Source: Streptomyces pacificus
Lineage (GTDB): Bacteria; Actinomycetota; Actinomycetes; Streptomycetales; Streptomycetaceae
Reading direction: 5' to 3'
NCBI RefSeq assembly: GCF_011766325.1
Contig: NZ_BLLG01000007.1
Span: forward strand, 186,001 to 250,000
DNA length: 64,000 bases
Below the pieces are notes generated by a model. That model did no database searches. It was given only the letters and a program-made list of their open reading frames with translations, and had not been told where the DNA came from. This document shows, one piece after another, positions 58,573 through 64,000 of this stretch (position 1 is the stretch's first letter; the number at the start of each line of letters is the position of its first letter). A program made the translations under genes and the position numbers.

Positions 58573-59085
58573 GTGCTGGCGGAGGCTCTGGCCGCATTGG
58601 CGGCGGCGGGCGGCGGTGCGGTGGTCCAGGCCGCGGGCACCGATGCGTGGACGAGTTTGCGGCGCCGGGTGGGGGAGATGTTCGGCCGCGCCGGCACCGC
58701 ACGTGCGGCAGCCGAGCTCGACCGCCTGGATCAGACCGCGCGGGTTGTCCTGGCGCCGGATGCTCCGGCGGATGTGGCCGCGCAGCGGCTGCGGCAGGAA
58801 GGCGTGTGGGCCGCGCGGTTCGAGACCCTGCTGGAGGAGCTCGACGAGACCGGACGGGAGCGCGCCGCCGCCGAACTGCGCGAACTGCTGTCCTTCGTCG
58901 CCGCTTCGGCCGGTGACACGGCCGTCGCGACGGGCCGGGCTGTGGCCCGCGACGGGGGCAGCGCGACCAGCGGCATCAAGAACACCGGCGGGGGCCGCCC
59001 GGGCCCGGCGCGGGCCTTGCACACCGGGGACGCGGAGGCCACCGGAGCGGGCTCCAGCGCCGTCAGCGGCATCGTCAACGAATAG
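58573..59085 (+). CDS. small helical protein with C-terminal Gly/Ala/Thr motifs (putative effector partner of NLR)
   Basis: 170 residues from GTG 58573, with AAGGGGTGGGG upstream. Residues 1 to about 115 are predicted helical: a hydrophobic Ala-rich N-terminus (LAEALAALAAAGGGAVVQAA) and amphipathic helices (FETLLEELDETGRERAAAEL). This resembles the Bell-type or other effector domains that stand before amyloid-like motifs. The tail has two related motifs, ATGRAVARDGGSATSGIKN (119-137) and LHTGDAEATGAGSSAVSGIV (149-168). The next gene's product carries LHSGNATVTGSDRAFVNTGI near its N-terminus. In known bacterial NLR pairs such matching motifs join effector C-terminus and NLR N-terminus. The assignment is by pattern only; I do not recognise the helical domain for certain. 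Confidence 0.75.
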   Translation: MLAEALAALAAAGGGAVVQAAGTDAWTSLRRRVGEMFGRAGTARAAAELDRLDQTARVVLAPDAPADVAAQRLRQEGVWAARFETLLEELDETGRERAAAELRELLSFVAASAGDTAVATGRAVARDGGSATSGIKNTGGGRPGPARALHTGDAEATGAGSSAVSGIVNE

Positions 59086-59134
59086 ACCGGCCCCGCCTCC
59101 ACCAGAACTGATCAAGGAAATCCAGGGGGACGGC

Positions 59135-60988
59135 ATGTTCCGATGGCCACGGCGCAAGGACCGCCCCGGCCCGAGCGCCGCCCCGGCCGCGCCGACGGGC
59201 ACGGGCGGCACCCGGCCGCCCACGCCTCCCGGCCCGGCAGGCACGTGGCAGGAGGTACTCCACAGCGGGAACGCCACCGTCACCGGCAGCGACCGCGCAT
59301 TCGTCAACACCGGCATCTGCACCTCCACCGTGCAGCTGCCGCCCGACGCACTGCGGCCGCCCGCCGAGGTGGACGCCCCGGCGGGCCTGGACGACCTGCC
59401 CTACCGGCCGGGCCTGTTCGTCGGACGCGGCAACGAACTCGACCGCCTCGATGCCGCCCTCGCCACCCCCGGCGCAGCCCTGGTCCAGGCAGTCCACGGG
59501 CTCGGCGGGATCGGCAAGAGCGCCCTGGCCGCGCACTGGGCCGCCACCCGCCCCCACGGCCGCGCACCCGTCCGGTGGATCACCGCCGACAGCCCCCCAG
59601 CCGTCCAGCAGGGCCTGGCCGACCTCGCCACCGCCCTCCAGCCCGCCCTGGCCACCGCCCTGCCGGACCAGGCACTCGCCGAGTGGGGCCTGCAGTGGCT
59701 GGCCACCCACACCGGCTGGCTGATCGTCCTGGACAACGTCAACGACCCCGCCGACATCGCCGACCTGGCCGCCCGCGCCCGAGGCGGACGCTTCCTGATC
59801 ACCAGCCGCCTCGCCACCATCTGGAGCGACGCGGCCACACTGGTCCGCCTCGACGTCCTCGATGCGACCGAGTCCCTCGCCCTACTCACCCGCATCACCA
59901 CCACCCAGCACCCCGGACGGGACCTGGACGGCGCCGCCGACCTGTGCGAGGAACTCGGCCACCTCCCCCTCGCCATCGAACAGGCCGCCGCCTACCTCGC
60001 CCAGAACCCGCTCACCACCCCCCGCGCCTACCTCGACCTGCTCGCCGAACACCCGGGGGCGATGTACCGCCACGGCGCGGCCACCACCCCCGAACAACGC
60101 ACCATCGCCCGCATCTGGAACATCACCCTCGACCGCATCACCACCCTCCAACCCCACGCCGCCGACCTGCTACGCACCCTCGCCTGGTACGCCCCCGAGA
60201 ACATCCCCACCACCCTGCTCGACACCGGCCCCGCCGACCCGCCCACCCGCGACGCCGAACTCGGCCTGCTGACCGCCTACAGCATGATCACCCCCGACCT
60301 CGCCACCGGCACCCTCGCCGTCCACCGGCTCGTCCAGGCCCTCGCCCGCATCCCCGACCCCGACGACCCCCACCGCACCCCCACCCTCATCGACCAAGCC
60401 CGCCAACAGGCCACCCACTGCCTGCACACCGCCCTGCCTCCCACCCACGACACCCCTGCCACCTGGCCCACCTGGCGCACCCTCCTCCCCCACATCGACA
60501 GCCTCGCCGAGCACACCACCCCCGACACCGACACCACCACCACCGCCTACATCCTCAACAAAACCGGACTCTTCCTCGACAACCAGGGCCAGCCCGGCCG
60601 CGCCACCACATACCTCCAACGCGCCCTCACCTACACCGTCCGGGTGTTGGGTGAGGACCACCCCGATACCCTGGTCTCCCGCAACAACCTCGCCGGCGCC
60701 TACTCATCGGCGGGGGATTTGGGGCGGGCGGTGCCGCTGTACGAGCAGACTCTTGCTGACCGCGTGCGGGTGCTGGGTGAGGACCACCCCGATACCCTGG
60801 CCTCCCGCAACAACCTCGCCTACGCCTACCGGTCGGCGGGGGATTTGGGGCGGGCGGTGCCGCTGTACGAGCAGACCCTCGCCGACACCGTCCGGGTGCT
60901 GGGTGAAGAGCATCCGATCACGGTGACGGTCCGAGGCAATCTCACTGTGGCCATCGCCGAACGCGAAGGCCGCGCCGGGCCGTCGTGA
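59135..60988 (+). CDS. STAND/NB-ARC ATPase with C-terminal TPRs (NLR-like)
   Basis: 617 residues from ATG 59135, with CAGGGGGA upstream. Residues 1-40 are basic and Pro-rich. At 42-61 is LHSGNATVTGSDRAFVNTGI, matching the tail of the preceding protein. The NB-ARC module runs from about 92: FVGRGNELDRLDAAL, Walker A HGLGGIGKSALA (121-132), Walker B WLIVLDNVND (195-204), the sensor FLITSRL (220-226) and ELGHLPLAIEQAAAYL. A winged-helix-like part follows (HAADLLRTLAWYAPENIPTT). The C-terminus, from about 480, has kinesin-light-chain-type TPRs, including two near-identical 42-residue repeats (VRVLGEDHPDTL...). Such ATPases sense a trigger and oligomerise to activate a partner effector, often in defence or programmed death. 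The role here is inferred. Confidence 0.9.
   Translation: MFRWPRRKDRPGPSAAPAAPTGTGGTRPPTPPGPAGTWQEVLHSGNATVTGSDRAFVNTGICTSTVQLPPDALRPPAEVDAPAGLDDLPYRPGLFVGRGNELDRLDAALATPGAALVQAVHGLGGIGKSALAAHWAATRPHGRAPVRWITADSPPAVQQGLADLATALQPALATALPDQALAEWGLQWLATHTGWLIVLDNVNDPADIADLAARARGGRFLITSRLATIWSDAATLVRLDVLDATESLALLTRITTTQHPGRDLDGAADLCEELGHLPLAIEQAAAYLAQNPLTTPRAYLDLLAEHPGAMYRHGAATTPEQRTIARIWNITLDRITTLQPHAADLLRTLAWYAPENIPTTLLDTGPADPPTRDAELGLLTAYSMITPDLATGTLAVHRLVQALARIPDPDDPHRTPTLIDQARQQATHCLHTALPPTHDTPATWPTWRTLLPHIDSLAEHTTPDTDTTTTAYILNKTGLFLDNQGQPGRATTYLQRALTYTVRVLGEDHPDTLVSRNNLAGAYSSAGDLGRAVPLYEQTLADRVRVLGEDHPDTLASRNNLAYAYRSAGDLGRAVPLYEQTLADTVRVLGEEHPITVTVRGNLTVAIAEREGRAGPS
60641..60960 (+). repeat. 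126-bp tandem repeat coding TPR units
   Basis: Copies start at 60641 and 60767 with roughly 90 percent identity, and a third, diverging copy starts at 60893. Each codes for one 42-residue TPR. Unusual codons (GAT TTG) are conserved between copies. Confidence 0.93.
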
Positions 60989-61032
60989 TCCGGTGTCACA
61001 AGAATGGATCTGGCACAGGCCGCCAGCCGTCG

Positions 61033-61048
61033 GAACGTGATCACGTTC
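61033..61048. promoter_or_regulatory. perfect 16-bp palindrome GAACGTGATCACGTTC
   Basis: Self-complementary 16-mer, 45 bp after the NLR stop and 87 bp before the recombinase fragment. It could be a regulator site or part of a recombination site of the lost element. Confidence 0.5.
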
Positions 61049-61134
61049 GCGCAGGTCGCCCTGTGTCAGGAGCTGATGCCATAAAGCTTGGCCAGAACCC
61101 GTGTCACGACGTCACGTGAGGGGAGAGCCGGGGG

Positions 61135-61413
61135 ATGGATCTCGCATATGGCCGCGTCAGCACCACCGCGCAGGACCTCGCCCGGCAGATCGACGTCATG
61201 TGCGACGCCGGCGTCGTCGAGGAGCACAACTACGTCGGCAAGTGAACCGGCGCGAACATGGACCGCGAGGGACTGACCGCACTGCTCGGCTTCGCGCGGC
61301 CCGGCGACCGGATCAACGTCCTCACCCTGGACCGGCTCGGCCGCAAGATGCGAGAGACCCTCGACCTCGTCCACGACCTCACCGAACACCGAGAGGCGGC
61401 CATCGCGGCGCCT
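61135..61413 (+). pseudogene. serine recombinase/resolvase fragment with in-frame stop
   Basis: From ATG 61135 the frame reads DLAYGRVSTTAQDLARQIDV, with the catalytic Ser of YGRVST. A TGA at 61243-61245 (codon 37) interrupts it, and it continues as MDREGLTALLGFARPGDRIN, VLTLDRLGRKMRETLDLVHD and LTEHREAAI. Homology ends near 61410, before the rest of the catalytic domain and the DNA-binding domain. Both the stop and the truncation make it inactive. It is probably the remnant of the mobile element that brought in the NLR cassette. Confidence 0.82.
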
Positions 61414-61439
61414 GGCGAAAACGAAGAAGTGAACGGGCG

Positions 61440-61577
61440 CGGCGTCCGGAGCGTGCCCGTGCCGTCCGGAACGCGCCCGCGGTGCCCCGGTGCGTGCATG
61501 TTGCCGTCTGGAACCGCGCTCGTACCGTCCGGAGCGTGCCCGTGCCGTCCGGGAGCCGCGCCGAGTGGCGGCGTCGG
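61440..61577. repeat. CCGTCCGGA-GCGTGCCCGTG repeats
   Basis: Four degenerate copies of a unit like GTGCCCGTGCCGTCCGGAAC fill the space between the recombinase fragment and the convergent hydratase gene. Confidence 0.7.
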
Positions 61578-62414
61578 CTACCGCCCCCGGTACTCCGGTT
61601 TCCGGCGCTCCACGAAGCTCGCCACTCCCTCGTTAGCGTCGTGCGTCGCCATGGCGATCTCCACCGCGGCGGCCTCCGCCGCGAACGCGGAGGCCCGGTC
61701 GGTGTCGAGGGAGGTGTTCACCAGGTGCTTGGTGAGCGCGAGGGCCCGGGTCGGGCCCTGGGCCAGGCGCCCGGCCCACGCGCGGGCGGTCTTCTCCAGT
61801 TCGTCCGCCGCCACGACCCGGTTGACGAGCCCCATCCGCAGGGCGTCGGCCGCGGACAGCGCATCCCCGAAGAACATCAGCTCCTTCGCGCGCTGCGGCC
61901 CGATCAGCCGCGGCAGCAGATACGCCCCGCCTCCGTCCGGGACGAGCCCCCGCCGGACGAACACCTCGATGAAGCGGGCGGATTCGGAGGCGAGGACCAG
62001 GTCGCAGGCGAAGGCCAGATGCGCTCCGATCCCGGCCGCCGTGCCGTTCACCGCGGCGATGACGGGCTTCTCGCAGTCCAGGACGGCGGCGATGAACGGC
62101 TGGGCCTCGAGCCGGATCATCCGGGCCACGTCGCCGGGGACGCGCTCCGGTCCACCGGCCGGGTCCGGGCCGGGGGCGGGGTCCTCGGCTCCGGCCGATT
62201 CGGGACGCCCGGCGCGCAGATCCGCGCCGGCGCAGAAGCCCCGGCCCGTCGCGGTGATCACGACTGCCCTGACCTCCGGATCGGCCGAGGCGCCCGCGAG
62301 CAGCGCGATGATCCGCTTGCGCTGCTCCCGGGTGACGGCGTTGAGCACCTCGGGCCGGTCGAGCGTGATCCACAAGACCCCGCTCTCCGTGCGGTGCAGC
62401 AAGCCCCCTGCCAT
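61578..62414 (-). CDS. enoyl-CoA hydratase-related protein
   Basis: 278 residues from ATG 62414, chosen for GGGGGAGGAG seven bases upstream; a GTG at 62468 overlapping the preceding gene's stop (GTGA) would add 18 residues. Crotonase fold: VLWITLDRPEVLNAVTREQR, TGRGFCAGADLRAG, VIAAVNGTAAGIGAHLAFAC, RFIEVFVRRGLVPDGGGAYL and GLVNRVVAADELEKTARAWA. Between residues 75 and 95 there is an Ala/Gly/Pro-rich loop (ESAGAEDPAPGPDPAGG) longer than in relatives. It likely hydrates an enoyl-CoA of the second catabolic region and is transcribed with the acyl-CoA synthetase gene upstream. Confidence 0.92.
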   Translation of the reverse strand: MAGGLLHRTESGVLWITLDRPEVLNAVTREQRKRIIALLAGASADPEVRAVVITATGRGFCAGADLRAGRPESAGAEDPAPGPDPAGGPERVPGDVARMIRLEAQPFIAAVLDCEKPVIAAVNGTAAGIGAHLAFACDLVLASESARFIEVFVRRGLVPDGGGAYLLPRLIGPQRAKELMFFGDALSAADALRMGLVNRVVAADELEKTARAWAGRLAQGPTRALALTKHLVNTSLDTDRASAFAAEAAAVEIAMATHDANEGVASFVERRKPEYRGR

Positions 62415-62464
62415 CCGCTGCTCCTCCCCCACCGGTGCGCGCCCGCCGGTACGCTTCCCTTCGC

Positions 62465-64000
62465 TCACCGGCACACCGCCAGCGCGTCCAGTGCCACCGC
62501 GCCCTGCCCGCGCGGCAGGACCATCAGGGGGTTGATGTCCAACTCCGATAGCTGTGCGCCGAGTTCGAGCGCCATCCGCTGCACCCGCAGGACGACCTCG
62601 ACGAGCGCGTCCACGTCCACCGGAGGCCCGCCCCTGACACCGTCCAGCAGGGCGCTTCCGCGCAGTTCGGCGAGCATCGAGCGGGCCTCGTCCTCTCCGA
62701 ACGGGGGCACCCGCACTGCCACGTCGCGCAGTACCTCCACGAGCACTCCGCCGAGCCCCACCGTCACCGTCGGCCCGAACAGCTCGTCCTGCGCCACCCC
62801 GACGACCATCTCCACCCCGCGCTCGACCATCTGGCAGACCAGGACGCCGTCGAGGCCCACGCCCTCGTACCGGGCGATGTCGGTCAGTTCGCGGTAGGTG
62901 TCGCGGACCTGGCTGGCGGAGGTCAGGCCGATCCTCACCAGGCCCAGCTCCGTCTTGTGCGCGAGCTGCGGAGCGGACGCCTTCATCACCACCGGGTAGC
63001 CGACCAGCCCCGCGGCCCGCACCGCGGCCGCCGCGCTGGTCACCAGTTGTTCGCGCGGCACCCGGATGCCGTAGGCGCGCAGCAGCTGCTTCGCCCCGTG
63101 CTCGCTGAGCCGGTGGCCGGGGCGGAGCAGCGCCTGCGCCTTGCGGAAGGACGGGGAGAGGGTGCGGGGTGCCTCGTCGAAGGGGGAGCGGTAGCCGGTG
63201 GTGAAGCGGTGGTGGCCGAGGTACGCCCGGACCGCCGTGACGCAGTTGCCGAAGGTGCGGAAGGTGGCGACCCGGGACGAGCCGAGCAGCGTCGTCCGGT
63301 ACGCCTCCTCCGTCCCGACCGGCGAACCCCACACCACGCACACCGGCTTGTCGGTCGTCTCGGCAGCGTCCACCAGGTCCTGGGCGAGCCGGTCGCTCAT
63401 GGGCGGGAAGGGGCCGGTGATCGGGCAGACCAGCACGCCGACCGCGGGGTCGGCGAGGATCGCGTCGATGATCTTCCTGCCGCGCCAGTCGCCGACGGGG
63501 TGCCCGCCGCTGTCGACGGGGTTGGCCACGTTGAGGTACTCCGGTATCCACTGGTGCAGTGCGGTCCGGCAGGCGGCGGACAGTTCCGGCAGCCGCAGCC
63601 CCGCCGCGCTGGCGAGGTCCGCGAAGTGCGCGCCCGTGCCGCCGGAGATCGAGTAGACGGCGACCCCGTCGGCCGTGGGCCTGCGCGCCCGGGCCAGCAG
63701 GGCGGCGGTGTCCTGGAGTTCGTCGAGTCCGTCGACGCGGATCACCCCGTACTGGCGCATCGCCGCGTCCACGACCCCGTCGGCGCCGGTGAGCCTGCCG
63801 GTGTGCGAGGCGGCCGTCCGGGCGCCGGCCTCGGTGCGGCCGACCTTGACCGCGACGACGGGGACGCGGTTGCGGGCGGCCCGGTCCGCGGCGAGCAGGA
63901 ACGACCGGCCGTCCTTGATGCCCTCGATGTAGCAGGCGATCGCCCCGACCTCGGGCCGCTCGGCGAAGTACCTGATGAAGTCCGCGGTCTCCAGGTCGGC
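62465..64000 (-). CDS. acetate--CoA ligase family protein (ADP-forming, ATP-grasp), 5' end cut by window
   Basis: The frame is open to base 64000, so 512 codons are visible and the start lies outside. The visible part begins inside the CoA-binding/ligase-CoA region (RNRVPVVAVKVGRTEAGART, the phospho-His loop ASHTGRLTG, GVAVYSISGGTGAHFADLAS). It continues with an ATP-grasp domain: HRLSEHGAKQLLRAYGIRVP, VGYPVVMKASAPQLAHKTEL, GVEMVVGVAQDELFGPTVTV and LSELDINPLMVLP. NDP-forming acyl-CoA synthetases make or use acyl-CoA with ADP and phosphate. Next to a hydratase, it may activate an acid or conserve energy from one. It shares GTGA with a possible hydratase start. Confidence 0.92.
   Translation of the reverse strand, partial: ADLETADFIRYFAERPEVGAIACYIEGIKDGRSFLLAADRAARNRVPVVAVKVGRTEAGARTAASHTGRLTGADGVVDAAMRQYGVIRVDGLDELQDTAALLARARRPTADGVAVYSISGGTGAHFADLASAAGLRLPELSAACRTALHQWIPEYLNVANPVDSGGHPVGDWRGRKIIDAILADPAVGVLVCPITGPFPPMSDRLAQDLVDAAETTDKPVCVVWGSPVGTEEAYRTTLLGSSRVATFRTFGNCVTAVRAYLGHHRFTTGYRSPFDEAPRTLSPSFRKAQALLRPGHRLSEHGAKQLLRAYGIRVPREQLVTSAAAAVRAAGLVGYPVVMKASAPQLAHKTELGLVRIGLTSASQVRDTYRELTDIARYEGVGLDGVLVCQMVERGVEMVVGVAQDELFGPTVTVGLGGVLVEVLRDVAVRVPPFGEDEARSMLAELRGSALLDGVRGGPPVDVDALVEVVLRVQRMALELGAQLSELDINPLMVLPRGQGAVALDALAVCR

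Overview
The window is high-GC actinobacterial chromosome and almost certainly comes from Streptomyces. GC-rich codon use, frequent GTG starts, ATGA/GTGA stop-start overlaps, a subtilisin-inhibitor gene, a DmdR1-type iron regulator and several gene blocks with the order I know from the S. coelicolor core chromosome all point this way. No rRNA, tRNA or CRISPR array was recognised.

Layout. 1-2381 is the 3' part of a large FAD/Fe-S oxidoreductase. 2.6-5.2 kb is accessory DNA: a Uma2-type nuclease, two small membrane proteins and a truncated IS701-type transposase that appears to have cut a gene. 5.4-7.6 kb holds a HAD phosphatase and an EamA exporter. 7.7-19 kb is one catabolic block in an Atu/Liu-like arrangement: DinB/MDMPI-like protein, AtuA-like protein, biotin-dependent acyl-CoA carboxylase (two subunits), acyl-CoA dehydrogenase, CoA ligase, enoyl-CoA hydratase and a TetR regulator. 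A perfect palindrome lies in front of it. 19.8-30 kb is core metabolism: 2OG-Fe oxygenase, citrate synthase, pdxH, PAS/GAF protein, SIS protein, dmdR1 and an alpha/beta hydrolase. A decayed tnpB element sits between the divergent citrate synthase and pdxH genes. 30.4-45.5 kb carries the SSI-type protease inhibitor, an ABC exporter pair, a primase-polymerase-like protein, a TPR regulator, a repeat-rich membrane protein, purU, an SCO4402-like protein, a substrate-binding lipoprotein, an EF-hand protein and a sigma / ZAS anti-sigma / STAS group.

45.8-58.1 kb and 61.6-64 kb form a second acyl-CoA catabolic region: CoA ligase, amidohydrolase, three acyl-CoA dehydrogenases, cyclase, SDR, Zn-alcohol dehydrogenase, flavin reductase, enoyl-CoA hydratase and an ADP-forming acyl-CoA synthetase. 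Four promoter regions here share a 6-3-6 inverted repeat (CTGACG-N3-CGTCAG), which suggests one TetR-like regulon whose regulator lies outside the window. An unrelated cassette is embedded in this region at 58.6-61.0 kb: a small helical protein followed by a STAND/NB-ARC-TPR protein. The C-terminus of the first and the N-terminus of the second share a short Gly/Ala/Thr-rich motif, the layout of NLR-effector pairs that use amyloid-like signalling motifs. A serine-recombinase pseudogene follows it. This cassette is the best candidate for a little-described system.

Two sequence-level oddities recur. Many genes are followed, at or within tens of bases of the stop codon, by short GC-rich tandem repeats, each with a different unit. 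Upstream of the TPR regulator, 150 bp form fifteen degenerate 10-bp units in exact helical phase.
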